This document shows, piece after piece, positions 44,530 through 53,111 of a stretch of 64,000 nucleotides of DNA (position 1 is the first letter of the stretch; each line of letters starts with the position of its first letter). The notes beneath the pieces are model-generated. The model had not been told where the DNA came from, made no database searches, and was given only the letters and a program-made list of their open reading frames with translations. The stretch spans positions 102,727 to 166,726 of the forward strand of contig NZ_QGGV01000010.1 of the NCBI RefSeq assembly GCF_003148765.1, given 5' to 3'. The translations under genes were made by a program, and so were the position numbers. This stretch comes from Silicimonas algicola. GTDB taxonomy: Bacteria > Pseudomonadota > Alphaproteobacteria > Rhodobacterales > Rhodobacteraceae.

Positions 44530-45396
44530 TCAGAACTCGCGCGAGATAACGAACCGGGCCGCCTCCCGCAAGGCATCGGCTTCAGGACCATATGGGGCGA
44601 GCATGTGCAGCGCCTCCGCAACCAATGCACGCGCCCGATCTTTCGCGCCGTCCGTCCCGAGGTGCGAAACGAAGGTGGCCTTGCCCGCCGCCGCGTCCTT
44701 GCCGACGCGCTTGCCGGCCTTCACTTCGTCCCCGGTTGCATCAAGAATGTCGTCCGCGATCTGAAAGGCAAGTCCCAGGCAGCGCGCGAAGTGGCACATG
44801 GTGGTGCTGTCCGCGCCGGACATGAGCGGGCCGGCCGCGCAACTCCACTCGATCAGCGCGCCGGTTTTTCCCGCCTGAAGGCTTTCGATCTCGTCGAGCG
44901 TGAACGGTTCCGTAGCCGTCTCGGCCGCGATATCCATCGCCTGCCCCCGGATCAGTCCGCGGCCCCCCGCCTCGAAGGCGAGCGCGGCCGAAAGGTCCAG
45001 CCGCCGCTCGGCCGGCAGACCACCGCTCGCGACCATCTCGAACGCCAGGGCCTGAAGGGCGTCGCCGACCAGAACCGCCGTCGCCTCGTCCCACTTGACG
45101 TGAACCGTGGGCTGACCGCGCCGCAGGTCATCGTCGTCCATGCAGGGCAGGTCGTCGTGGACAAGGCTGTAGGCGTGCAGCGCCTCGATCGCCGCAGCGG
45201 CGTGGACGGCGTCCTCCGCTGGCACGCCGTGCAGCGCCGCACTCTCCAGCACCAGAAAGCCGCGGAGCCGTTTGCCGCCGTGAAGCGCGTGGCGCATCCC
45301 CGCCGTGATCCGGTTATCGGGGAAATCGCGCATCGCCTCATCGAGCCGCGCCTCGATGCGGGCCGCGTGCGCGTCTCGCTTGGCCTCGAAGGTCAC
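44530..45396 (-). CDS. ispA: Farnesyl diphosphate synthase (polyprenyl synthetase)
   Basis: A 288-residue prenyltransferase with the first Asp-rich motif DDLPCMDDDDLRRG (from D81) and the second DDILD, plus GKRLRG and GKTGALI. It condenses IPP and DMAPP into geranyl and farnesyl diphosphate. It begins with GTG 45396, which overlaps the xseB stop (GTGA). Together with dxs it forms the usual xseB-ispA-dxs block that supplies quinones, carotenoids and undecaprenol. Confidence 0.95.
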   Translation of the reverse strand: MTFEAKRDAHAARIEARLDEAMRDFPDNRITAGMRHALHGGKRLRGFLVLESAALHGVPAEDAVHAAAAIEALHAYSLVHDDLPCMDDDDLRRGQPTVHVKWDEATAVLVGDALQALAFEMVASGGLPAERRLDLSAALAFEAGGRGLIRGQAMDIAAETATEPFTLDEIESLQAGKTGALIEWSCAAGPLMSGADSTTMCHFARCLGLAFQIADDILDATGDEVKAGKRVGKDAAAGKATFVSHLGTDGAKDRARALVAEALHMLAPYGPEADALREAARFVISREF

Positions 45397-45635
45397 TTTA
45401 TATCAGCGGGCTGAAGCCCCTTGGGGTTGCCGTCCGCATCGGTTGTGATCAGCGCGACCTTCTCCTCGGCCTCCGCCAGCTTCTTCTGGCAGTGATCCTT
45501 CAGCGCAGCGCCGCGCTCGTAGAGCTTGATGGAATCCTCGAGAGGCACGTCGCCCGACTCAAGCCGCCCCACCACGGCCTCGAGTTCCTTCATCGCTTCC
45601 TCGAAGCTCATCTCGGCGACCGGTGTCCCGTTCAT
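45393..45635 (-). CDS. xseB: Exodeoxyribonuclease VII small subunit
   Basis: The 80-residue protein has the XseB pattern: MSFEEAMKELEAVVGRLESGDVPLEDSIKLYERGAALKDHCQKKLAEAEEKV, an all-helical coiled pair. It combines with several copies per XseA to degrade single-stranded DNA. The xseA gene is not in the window. Its ATG overlaps the deacetylase stop, and its TGA overlaps the ispA GTG. Confidence 0.95.
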   Translation of the reverse strand: MNGTPVAEMSFEEAMKELEAVVGRLESGDVPLEDSIKLYERGAALKDHCQKKLAEAEEKVALITTDADGNPKGLQPADIK

Positions 45636-46558
45636 GCTGCGTGCTCCCTCAGAACCTCGACGTGCGCGCGCGTGCTCGCGGCGAGAGCGTCCAGATCATA
45701 ACCGCCTTCCAAAGTCGAGACCACGCGCCCGCCGCACCGGTCGTCCGCCAGCTTGCAGATCTCCTGCGTGAGCCAGCGGAAGTCGTCCTCGTGCCAGTTC
45801 AGGTTCGCCAGCGGATCGGCGGCATGGGCGTCGAAGCCGGCCGAGACGATGATGAGCTCCGGCGCGAAATCGTCGACGGCAGGAAGCAGAATGTCGCCCC
45901 AGGCGCGCCGCATCTCGCGCCCGCCCGTCATCGGGGCAAGGGGCGCGTTCAGGACGTTATCGCAGGCGCCTGTCTCATGCGCGCCGCCGCTGCCGGGATA
46001 AAGCGGCATCTGGTGCGACGAGCAGAACAGCGTGCGCGCCTCCGACCAGAGAAGGTCCTGCGTTCCGTTGCCGTGGTGGACGTCGAAGTCGAGGACCGCG
46101 ACCTTGGACAGCCCATGCTCGTCCAGCGCCCTCTTCGCCGCGATGGCGGCGGTTCCGAACAGACAGAAGCCCATGGCGCGCTCGGTTTCGGCATGGTGGC
46201 CGGGGGGACGCATCGCGACGAAGGCCGTCTTCGCCTCGCCCGCCATCACGGCATCGACCGCCGCACCGCATCCTCCGACGGCACGCAGGGCGGCATCGAG
46301 AGACCCGGCAGAAAGATGCGTGTCCGCATCGAGGGAGACGTACGATGACGTCGGCACCGCCTTGGCGATGCGGTCGAAATACCGCTCGGGATGGCAACGC
46401 GTCACGTCGGCCCGCGTCGCCAGCGGCGCCTCGCGCCAGTCGAGGCCGTCCATAGCGGACAGCGTCGCCTTCACCGTCCGCGCACGGTCGACGCGCTCGG
46501 GGTGTCCGGGCGGGGTGACATGCTCCAGCGCGGCATCGTGCCAATAGATCAGGGTCAT
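45632..46558 (-). CDS. Histone deacetylase-family (acetoin utilisation/ acetylpolyamine) hydrolase
   Basis: A 308-residue zinc deacetylase. MRPPGHHAETERAMGFCLF carries the H121-H122 pair, and LDFDVHHGNGTQ carries Asp159/His161. The third metal Asp is in VSAGFDAHAADPLANL, and the YDLDALA segment carries the catalytic Tyr area. Bacterial members remove acetyl groups from acetoin-related proteins, polyamines or other small molecules. ATG 46558 is used although a TTG lies 5 codons upstream. The gene heads the deacetylase-xseB-ispA-dxs operon with ATGA overlap. Confidence 0.92.
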   Translation of the reverse strand: MTLIYWHDAALEHVTPPGHPERVDRARTVKATLSAMDGLDWREAPLATRADVTRCHPERYFDRIAKAVPTSSYVSLDADTHLSAGSLDAALRAVGGCGAAVDAVMAGEAKTAFVAMRPPGHHAETERAMGFCLFGTAAIAAKRALDEHGLSKVAVLDFDVHHGNGTQDLLWSEARTLFCSSHQMPLYPGSGGAHETGACDNVLNAPLAPMTGGREMRRAWGDILLPAVDDFAPELIIVSAGFDAHAADPLANLNWHEDDFRWLTQEICKLADDRCGGRVVSTLEGGYDLDALAASTRAHVEVLREHAA

Positions 46559-46625
46559 GTCCCTTGGTCTCAAATCCGTCCGCCGCAGGCAAGCCCCGTC
46601 GGCCGGATGCCGCGCGGAAGGCGGA

Positions 46626-47324
46626 TCAGTCCGGCGCCAGAAGGTAGCCCGCGCCCCGAACGGTCTGAAGATAGCGCGGCTGGCGCGGGTCGACTTCGAT
46701 CTTCCGCCGCAGCCGCGTGATCTGCACGTCGACCGCCCGCTCCTGCGCCTGTCCGCCGTCGCGCCCCAGATCCTCGACCAGCTTCGCCCGCGACAGCGCC
46801 TCTCCGGGCTGCGACGCGAAGATCCGCATCAGCTGCGCCTCGGTCGCCGTCAGCCGCACCGGCCGGTCGCCCTCCCACATCGCGCCCTTCTCGACGTCAT
46901 AGCGCAGCGCGCCAAGCGTCAGCACCTTGGGATGGATGTCCGACGGCTCGGGCGCCGGGACGCGACGCAAGATCGAATTGATGCGCAACAGCAGCTCGCG
47001 CGGCTCGAAGGGTTTCGCGAGGTAATCGTCCGCCCCGGCCTCGAGCCCCGCGATCCGGTCTGCGGTGTCGCCCTTCGCGGTCAGAAGCAGGATCGGCACG
47101 TCCCGCGTCTCGCGCAGGCGGCGGCAGAAGCTGACGCCGTCCTCGCCCGGCATCATCACGTCCAGCACGATCAGGTCGAAGTCGAGCCCCGACAGGATGC
47201 GCTGCGCGTGCGCGGCCTCGCGCGCGGCGGTCACGAGGAAGCCCTGACGCATCAGGAACTTCTGGAGAAGCCCGCGAATACGCTCGTCGTCGTCCACGAT
47301 CAGAAGGTGTGCGTCGGTGTCCAT
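46626..47324 (-). CDS. petR: Response regulator (OmpR/PhoB type), PetR-like
   Basis: This 232-residue response regulator has an N-terminal receiver domain with acidic D11-D13, the phosphoacceptor Asp55 (LIVLDVMMPGEDG) and Lys in LAKPFEP. The C-terminal winged helix has VRLTATEAQLMRIFA and VDVQITRLRRKIEVDPRQPRYLQTVRGAGYLLAP. In Rhodobacter capsulatus PetP (MarR-like) and PetR are an operon required for normal photosynthetic and respiratory growth. Here the upstream gene is a MarR-type protein 4 bases away, matching petP-petR. There is no histidine kinase partner in the window. Confidence 0.9.
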   Translation of the reverse strand: MDTDAHLLIVDDDERIRGLLQKFLMRQGFLVTAAREAAHAQRILSGLDFDLIVLDVMMPGEDGVSFCRRLRETRDVPILLLTAKGDTADRIAGLEAGADDYLAKPFEPRELLLRINSILRRVPAPEPSDIHPKVLTLGALRYDVEKGAMWEGDRPVRLTATEAQLMRIFASQPGEALSRAKLVEDLGRDGGQAQERAVDVQITRLRRKIEVDPRQPRYLQTVRGAGYLLAPD

Positions 47325-47328
47325 GTCG

Positions 47329-47835
47329 TCAGCCCGTCTCGGTGAGCTTGGCGTAGTGTCGGCGCATGTCGCTGTCCATCATTGCTTCCAGGACCTGACG
47401 AAAGCCCACCACCGCCTCGGGACCCGCCTGCCGGAAGGCCGCCCGCATCCGCTTGCGTTGCGCGTTCGACAATTCACGCTCCAGAACCTCTCCCGTCTCG
47501 GTCAGGTAGAGATGCCGTTCTCGCTTGTCCCGCGTGCCCACGTCGCTGCGGACAAGCCCGTCGTCGATCAGGGTCCGCAGTACCCGGTTCAGCGACTGCT
47601 TCGTCACGCCGAGGATCGACAGAAGGTTGTTGACCGTCGTTCCGGGCGAGCGGTTGATGAAGTGGATCGCCCGATGATGCGCCCGGCCGTAACCCTTGTC
47701 CTCCAGGATGCGATCGGGGTCGGCGGTGAAGCCGCGATAGGCGAAGAACATCGCCTCGATCCCCTTACGAAGCTGATCGTCCGTGAGGAAGAGAAGCGTC
47801 TCTCCTCCCCCCGCGCTGCTACCGCTTTCCGCCAT
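47329..47835 (-). CDS. petP: MarR-family regulator, PetP-like
   Basis: A 168-residue MarR-type protein. The helical dimer arm (LRKGIEAMFFAYRGFTADPDRILEDKGYGRAHHRAIHFI) leads to the winged helix NNLLSILGVTKQSLNRVLRTLIDDGLV and the wing (DKRERHLYLTETG). It is followed after 4 bases by the response regulator. The pair and the host group agree with PetP-PetR. An inverted repeat at 47866-47882 lies 31 bases before its start and may be its own operator. It is divergent from ilvE. Confidence 0.85.
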   Translation of the reverse strand: MAESGSSAGGGETLLFLTDDQLRKGIEAMFFAYRGFTADPDRILEDKGYGRAHHRAIHFINRSPGTTVNNLLSILGVTKQSLNRVLRTLIDDGLVRSDVGTRDKRERHLYLTETGEVLERELSNAQRKRMRAAFRQAGPEAVVGFRQVLEAMMDSDMRRHYAKLTETG

Positions 47836-47865
47836 GCCGTCTCCCTGCCCTCACCGGGGATTTTA

Positions 47866-47882
47866 TGTCAGCCTTGTTGACA
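47866..47882. promoter_or_regulatory. Inverted repeat upstream of petP
   Basis: TGTCA and TGACA form a 5-bp palindrome with 7 bases between them; extending it gives 6 of 7 matching pairs. The position between petP and ilvE and the 17-bp size suit a MarR-type dimer site, so autorepression is plausible. Confidence 0.5.
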
Positions 47883-47977
47883 TTCCAAGAATCAATTGGT
47901 AGCGATGCTCGAATTTTCCGCAACAAAATGTCCGAAGCGGAACTATTTGGGCAACTTTTGCAAATCTGGAGGCTGAC

Positions 47978-48844
47978 ATGGCCGGATATGACGATCGCGA
48001 CGGGTTGATCTGGATGGACGGCAAGATGGTGCCGTGGCGCGATGCAGAGGTGCATATCCTGACGCACGCGCTCCACTACGCCTCTTCCGTGTTCGAGGGC
48101 GAGCGCGCCTACAACGGCAAGATCTTCCTCAGCCGCAAGCATTCCGAACGCCTGCATTTCTCGGCCGGCGAGCTGGACTTCAAGATCCCCTACACCGTCG
48201 ACGAAATCGAAGCTGCGAAGCAGGAGGTGCTGACCGCGAACGGCCTGACCGACGCCTATGTCCGTGCGCTCTCATGGCGCGGCGCGGGCGAGGATATGGG
48301 CGTCAGCTCGGCCCGCAACCCCGTCCGCCTCGCCATCGCCGCCTGGGGCTGGGGCAACTATTACGGCGACGCCAAGATGAAAGGTGCGAAGCTCGACATC
48401 TCGAAGTGGAAGCGCCCTTCGCCCGAGACGATCCCGGTCCATGCCAAGGCCGCGGGCCTCTACATGATCTGCACCACCTCGAAGCACGCTGCCGAGGCCA
48501 AGGGCTGCTCGGACGCGCTCTTCATGGACTATCGCGGCTACGTCGCCGAGGCGACCGGCGCGAACATCTTCTTCGTGAAGGACGGAGAGGTGCATACGCC
48601 CAAGCCCGACTGCTTCCTCAATGGTCTGACCCGCCAGACCGTCATCGGGATGCTGAAGGACCGCCAGATCCAGGTCCACGAGCGGCACATCGAGCCCGGC
48701 GAAATGGAGGGCTTCCAGCAGTGCTGGCTCACCGGCACCGCTGCCGAGGTGACGCCCGTCGGCCAGATCGGGGATTACACCTTCGAAGTGGGCGCGCTCA
48801 CCCGCGACATTTCGGAAAGCTACGAGAAACTCGTGCGGCAGTAG
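47978..48844 (+). CDS. ilvE: Branched-chain amino acid aminotransferase
   Basis: A 288-residue fold-type IV PLP aminotransferase. HILTHALHYASSVFEGERAYNGKIF at the start, the PLP Lys157 (VHAKAAGLYM) and the C-terminal VAEATGANIFFVKDGEVHTP and CWLTGTAAEVTPV match IlvE. It interconverts leucine, isoleucine and valine with their 2-oxo acids. Start ATG 47978 follows TGGAGG. A terminator of 8 bp with T-tract follows, so it is monocistronic. Confidence 0.94.
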   Translation: MAGYDDRDGLIWMDGKMVPWRDAEVHILTHALHYASSVFEGERAYNGKIFLSRKHSERLHFSAGELDFKIPYTVDEIEAAKQEVLTANGLTDAYVRALSWRGAGEDMGVSSARNPVRLAIAAWGWGNYYGDAKMKGAKLDISKWKRPSPETIPVHAKAAGLYMICTTSKHAAEAKGCSDALFMDYRGYVAEATGANIFFVKDGEVHTPKPDCFLNGLTRQTVIGMLKDRQIQVHERHIEPGEMEGFQQCWLTGTAAEVTPVGQIGDYTFEVGALTRDISESYEKLVRQ

Positions 48845-48865
48845 CCTGCGCGACACCGGCGACGG

Positions 48866-48888
48866 AAGCGGCCTGCGGGCCGCTTTTT
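48866..48888 (+). terminator. Intrinsic terminator after ilvE
   Basis: AAGCGGCC and GGCCGCTT form a perfect 8-bp stem with a TGCG loop, followed by TTT. It lies 22 bases after ilvE and just before the end of the convergent EamA gene. Confidence 0.88.
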
Positions 48889-48892
48889 CGTT

Positions 48893-49831
48893 TCAGCCGT
48901 ACTTCGTCACGATCTGGCGCGCCTTGCCGCGCTGAAGCTTGAGTTGCCGTTCGCGCAGGATGATGAGCACCCCCGCCGCGATGACGACCGCCGCCCCCAC
49001 CATCTGCTGCGCCGTCGGCACTTCCGAGAAGACGGTGTATCCGATCCCGACCGCGAACAGCATCGAGGCATATTCGAAGGGTGCGATCACGCCTGTATCG
49101 GCGAAGCGATAGGCGCTCGTCAGCAGGATCTGCCCCACGCCGCCGATCAGCCCCGCGCCGATCAGCATGACGGCGGCGCGCGGCGAAGGAACCGCCCAGC
49201 CGAAGGGCAGGGTCAGCAGCGCCAGCATCGTCGCAGTTAGCGAGAACCAGAACACGATGGCGGCGGTCTGCTCGGTCTCGACCATACGGCGGACGTGGAT
49301 CTGCGCGAAGGCGGCGCAGAGCGACCCCGACAGGACGACCATCGCGCCGAAGGCCAGCTTCTCGTCGGCGCTGCCGTCGGTGAAGGCGGTCAGTCGCGGC
49401 CAGAGCACGATCAGCACGCCGATCAGCCCCATGAACACGGCCGTCAGACGCACCTTCCGCACCTTCTCGCCCAGCATCAGAGCGGCAAGGACGACAACGA
49501 AGAGGGGCGAGGCATACTGGATCGCCTTCACCTCGTAGAGCGGCAGGATCGCCAGTCCCGCAAAGGACAACGCCATTGCCGAGGTCCCGATCAGACCGCG
49601 AAAGACATGGGCGCGCACGCTCGTGGTTCTGAACCCTGTCTTGAGCTCCCCGCGCGACGCCAGCCAGGCGACGATGACCGGAATGGCGAAGAGCGACCGG
49701 AAGAACACCGCCTCGCCCGGCGGCACCTCCTCGGAGGCCACCTTGATGAGCGAGGCCATGATGACGAAGAGAAAGACAGACGAGACCTTCAGCGAAATGG
49801 CTCGAGCCGGGTTGTCGATCTCGGGGTGCAT
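48893..49831 (-). CDS. EamA/DMT-family transporter
   Basis: A 312-residue membrane protein with ten helices in two EamA repeats (PPGEAVFFRSLFAIPVIVAWL ...YASPLFVVVLAALMLGEKVRKVRLTAVFMGLIGVLIVLWPRL, and FADTGVIAPFEYASMLFAVGIGYTVFSEVPTAQQMVGAAVVIAAGVLI). The C-terminal tail is strongly basic. It resembles RarD/YdcZ-like permeases with unknown cargo. It ends next to the ilvE terminator and lies 9 bases downstream of queG on the same strand, so it is probably in the queG transcript. Confidence 0.9.
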   Translation of the reverse strand: MHPEIDNPARAISLKVSSVFLFVIMASLIKVASEEVPPGEAVFFRSLFAIPVIVAWLASRGELKTGFRTTSVRAHVFRGLIGTSAMALSFAGLAILPLYEVKAIQYASPLFVVVLAALMLGEKVRKVRLTAVFMGLIGVLIVLWPRLTAFTDGSADEKLAFGAMVVLSGSLCAAFAQIHVRRMVETEQTAAIVFWFSLTATMLALLTLPFGWAVPSPRAAVMLIGAGLIGGVGQILLTSAYRFADTGVIAPFEYASMLFAVGIGYTVFSEVPTAQQMVGAAVVIAAGVLIILRERQLKLQRGKARQIVTKYG

Positions 49832-49840
49832 GTCGATTGC

Positions 49841-50893
49841 CTACCAGCGCGGCCCGAACGCCGCCAGACGCGACAGCGCCCATTGCCCCGCATCCGCCAC
49901 GGCCGGGTCCGCGTCGCGTGCAAGCGCCTCGGCAACCGGCCGCAGCGACGGGTCGCCGGAGTTGCCGATGGCGTAGCCCACATTGCGCACGAACCTGTTG
50001 CGCCCGCTCCGCTTGATCGGCGAGCCAGAGAACCGCGCGCGGAATGCCGCATCGTCCAGCCTTGCCAACTCGGCCAGCGGCGGAAGGTCGGTTTCGGCGC
50101 GAGCGGCATAGCGCGCGTCCCGTCCTGCGACGGCGAACTTGTTCCAGGGGCACACGGCGAGGCAGTCGTCGCAGCCATAGATGCGGTTGCCCAGTCCGGG
50201 CCTCAACGCCGGATCGACCGGCCCCTCGTGCTCGATCGTCAGGTAGGAAATGCAGCGCCGCGCATCGAGCTGGAAGGGCGCCGGAAACGCATCCGTCGGG
50301 CAGATGTCGAGACACTTTCGGCACGTTCCGCAGTGCTCGTCCTCGGGCGGGTCGGGCGGCAGATCCGCCGTCGTGAAGATCGCGCCAAGGAAGAACCAGT
50401 TGCCAAGCCTCCGCGACAGAAGGTTCGTGTGCTTGCCCTGCCAGCCCAGCCCCGCCGCCTGTCCAAGCGCCTTTTCGGGCACGGGTGCGGTGTCGACGAA
50501 GACCTTCACCTCGCACCCCGCCTCGGCAACCAGCCAGCGCGCGACCCGCTTCAGCCGCTTCTTGACGACGTCGTGGTAGTCCCGGCCCTGCGCATAGACC
50601 GAGATCACGCCCCGATCCGTCGCCGCGAGATCCTCGAGCGGATCGTGGTCGGGCGTATAGGGCTCGGCCAGCATCACCACCGACCGCGCCTCGGGCCAGA
50701 GCGCCGAGGGATCGCCCCGCCAGTGCGCCCGCTCGGCGAGCCAGCCCATCTGCCCGTGCCGCCCCTCAGCCAGAAAGGCCGCCAGCCGCTTCGCCACCTC
50801 GGGCACCGCGTCCGGCCGACAGATCCGCGCTTCGGCAAAACCCGCGTCCACCGCCTCGGCCACCAGTCGGGCCTTGAGCGCGTCAGCGTCCAT
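49841..50893 (-). CDS. queG: Epoxyqueuosine reductase
   Basis: The 350-residue enzyme performs the last step of queuosine synthesis on tRNA, reducing the epoxide. The N-terminal DUF1730 region contains [45 protein letters not shown] (cobalamin site). Two 4Fe-4S motifs are [12 protein letters not shown] and [13 protein letters not shown]-terminal HEAT-like region follows. ATG 50893 gives the family length; the frame is open far upstream into the GST gene without homology. Confidence 0.94.
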   Translation of the reverse strand: MDADALKARLVAEAVDAGFAEARICRPDAVPEVAKRLAAFLAEGRHGQMGWLAERAHWRGDPSALWPEARSVVMLAEPYTPDHDPLEDLAATDRGVISVYAQGRDYHDVVKKRLKRVARWLVAEAGCEVKVFVDTAPVPEKALGQAAGLGWQGKHTNLLSRRLGNWFFLGAIFTTADLPPDPPEDEHCGTCRKCLDICPTDAFPAPFQLDARRCISYLTIEHEGPVDPALRPGLGNRIYGCDDCLAVCPWNKFAVAGRDARYAARAETDLPPLAELARLDDAAFRARFSGSPIKRSGRNRFVRNVGYAIGNSGDPSLRPVAEALARDADPAVADAGQWALSRLAAFGPRW

Positions 50894-50925
50894 CGAACGC
50901 TGCAGGCGGCGGGGGCGGAACGCCC

Positions 50926-51591
50926 TCAGAAATCCAGGTCGGCATAATGCGCCGGCGGCGGAAAGCCCGGCACCGCGTCGGCCAGCAGGCTTCGGAACGC
51001 CGGGCGCGACTTGATCTTGGCGTACCAGTCCCGGACCGTGGGGTTCAGGTTCCAGTCGACGTCCGAGATGTAATCCAGCGACGAGAGGTGCGCCGCAGCG
51101 GCGAAGTCCGCGAGCGTCAACTCGGGCCCCGCGAGCCAGCGCCGCTCGTCCAGAAGCCAGCCCAGATACTGGAGGTGGAACTTGATCGCGCGCGCCCCCG
51201 CCTTGACGTTGCCGCTGTCTGGATAGCCCTGCTTGGTGATCTTCTTGTTCACCCTCTCGTACAGCAGCTTCGAGGTCACCTCGTTGTGGAACTTGTCGTC
51301 GAACCAGCCGACCAGGCGGCGGACCTCGTGGCGTGCCGCCGGGTTGCGCGGCATCAGCGGCGGGTCGGGATAGCGTTCCTCGAGGTATTCGCAGATCGCC
51401 GCGCTCTCGCTCAGGGTCAGCCCGTCGATCTTCAGGATCGGCACCTTGCCGGCCGGGTTGCGGCGGATGAAGTCCGGGTCTCGCTCCCAATAGCGTTCCT
51501 CGACCAACTCGACCTCGAGACGCTTTTCGGCCAGCGAGAGCCGCACCTTGCGGCAGAAGGGAGAGAGAGGGACGTGGTAGAGGCGTATCAT
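50926..51591 (-). CDS. Glutathione S-transferase family protein
   Basis: A 221-residue GST. The thioredoxin-like domain is [31 protein letters not shown] with a Ser-Pro-Phe-Cys active-site segment, [13 protein letters not shown] and [15 protein letters not shown]. The helical domain holds [23 protein letters not shown]. This layout is common in alphaproteobacteria next to queG (33 bases downstream). Substrate unknown. Confidence 0.9.
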   Translation of the reverse strand: MIRLYHVPLSPFCRKVRLSLAEKRLEVELVEERYWERDPDFIRRNPAGKVPILKIDGLTLSESAAICEYLEERYPDPPLMPRNPAARHEVRRLVGWFDDKFHNEVTSKLLYERVNKKITKQGYPDSGNVKAGARAIKFHLQYLGWLLDERRWLAGPELTLADFAAAAHLSSLDYISDVDWNLNPTVRDWYAKIKSRPAFRSLLADAVPGFPPPAHYADLDF

Positions 51592-51663
51592 CGCGGCAAA
51601 TCCAGATCGTGCGACGCTCGACCCTCAATGCCCAAGACTTGGGCCGGATTCAAGCGCTGCGGG

Positions 51664-52389
51664 TCAGAAACAGTCGGCACGCCCGTCCCGTTCGATGGTC
51701 GCCGCCCCGTCCTCGATGGCGCGAGCCCGCTTCTGCACGGCGTCCGACGGCTTCGACGCGCTCCGCTCGCGTGGGTTGGGCAGGACGGCGGCCAGCAGGG
51801 CCGCCTGCCGCGCGGTCAACTCGCTTGCGCCGACCCCGAAGTGATGCCGCGCCGCCGCCTCGATCCCGAACACGCCCTCGTCGAACTCGGCGACGTTCAG
51901 GTACAATTCGACGATGCGGCGCTTGCTCCAGAAAAGCTCGGCGAGCGGGGTCATCAACCCTTCCAGCGCCTTCCGCGGCCAGCTCCGCCCCTGCCAGAGG
52001 TAAAGGTTCTTGACCGTCTGCTGCGTCACGGTCGAGCCGCCGCGCTGCCCGCCTTCGGAAATGGCGTCGCGCAGCGCGTTCATGTCTACGCCCCAGTGCA
52101 GGCAGAAGTTCGCGTCCTCGGCGGCGACGACGGATCGCGCGACCACAGGCGCGATCCTCTCGAAGGGCACCCAGATCCGCTCGACCGACCTCAGCCGAAG
52201 ACCTTCCGACAGGATGTAGGGCGTGGTTGGCGGCGTCAGCACGGCATAGGCCGCGACCATCAGCACCAATGCCAGCGCAAAGGACCACAGCCCCCGCACC
52301 AGCCAGCGTCCGGGCGCAAACCTGCGGCCGCGCCGGGCGGGCGTCTTGGCCGTTGTTTTTCTTTTCCTGCTCGTCGTCTTCCGGGCCAT
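51664..52389 (-). CDS. mtgA: Monofunctional peptidoglycan transglycosylase
   Basis: A 241-residue GT51 enzyme. A very basic N-terminus is followed by a single membrane helix (about 33-51), then VARSVVAAEDANFCLHWGVD with the catalytic Glu91, RGGSTVTQQTVKNLYLWQGRSWPRKALEG and FWSKRRIVELYLNVAEFDEGVFGIEAAARHHFG. It polymerises lipid II into glycan strands in the periplasm. ATG 52389 is chosen; a GTG lies 5 codons upstream. It is 36 bases downstream of the DUF2062 gene. Confidence 0.94.
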   Translation of the reverse strand: MARKTTSRKRKTTAKTPARRGRRFAPGRWLVRGLWSFALALVLMVAAYAVLTPPTTPYILSEGLRLRSVERIWVPFERIAPVVARSVVAAEDANFCLHWGVDMNALRDAISEGGQRGGSTVTQQTVKNLYLWQGRSWPRKALEGLMTPLAELFWSKRRIVELYLNVAEFDEGVFGIEAAARHHFGVGASELTARQAALLAAVLPNPRERSASKPSDAVQKRARAIEDGAATIERDGRADCF

Positions 52390-52425
52390 GCGATCACGTC
52401 GCACGACATCCCGTTTCAGGCAAGC

Positions 52426-53100
52426 CTACTCGGCCGCCGCTCGGTCCGGCTTGCCCGGCTCCGCCATCTCCATGCGGCGCGAGATGACCTTCTCGCGCTT
52501 CTTGGCGAAGCGCTTCTTCAGCCGCGCGACGCGCGCCTTCTGGTAGGCTGCGATCAGCGGGTTCGACAGGATGTAGGTCGCGATGCCCGCCGCCAGTCCG
52601 GGAAGGATGCCGCCCACGGTGTAGGGAAGGAAGACGCGGCGCCAGAACAGGGCCAGCCCGCTCCAGTTGGCCGGCTCGCCCGAGAAGATCGCCGTCGCGT
52701 TTCGCCACAGGTCGAGCGCCGCATCCGAGAAGGACGCCAGCACCAGCGGAAGTGGCAGGCCCGGATAGCCCAGCATCCAGGACCCCAGTTCCATCGACAC
52801 GGCGGCGATCAGCGGGAAGGTCAGCGGGTTGCCGATGAACGTGCCCAGAAGGGCGGCGATGACGTTGCCCCGGATCAGAAGCGACAGCACACCCGCGATC
52901 AGGAAATGCAGCCCGAAGAACGGCGTGAACGAGGTGAAGACACCGGCGGCGATCCCGCGGCTGATCTTGTGGGCCGGATCGGGAAGGCGGCGCAGGCGGT
53001 ACATGACGTACCACGACGCCCGCCGCCACCCACCCCTGGGATAGAAGCTTTCACTGACGATCTCGACATAGGTCCTTGGCTTGCGCCGCTTGAAGACCAA
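52426..53100 (-). CDS. DUF2062 membrane protein
   Basis: A 224-residue protein with the DUF2062 region: a basic N-terminus, then HKISRGIAAGVFTSFTPFFGLHFLIAGVLSLLIRGNVIAALLGTFIGNPLTFPLIAA, three helices with Pro breaks. A final basic coiled tail follows (ARVARLKKRFAKKREKVISRR). It starts with TTG 53100 (AAAGG just upstream), 11 bases after the rsh stop, so it is probably cotranscribed with rsh. Function unknown. Confidence 0.88.
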   Translation of the reverse strand: MVFKRRKPRTYVEIVSESFYPRGGWRRASWYVMYRLRRLPDPAHKISRGIAAGVFTSFTPFFGLHFLIAGVLSLLIRGNVIAALLGTFIGNPLTFPLIAAVSMELGSWMLGYPGLPLPLVLASFSDAALDLWRNATAIFSGEPANWSGLALFWRRVFLPYTVGGILPGLAAGIATYILSNPLIAAYQKARVARLKKRFAKKREKVISRRMEMAEPGKPDRAAAE

Positions 53101-53111
53101 AACCTTTCCCC

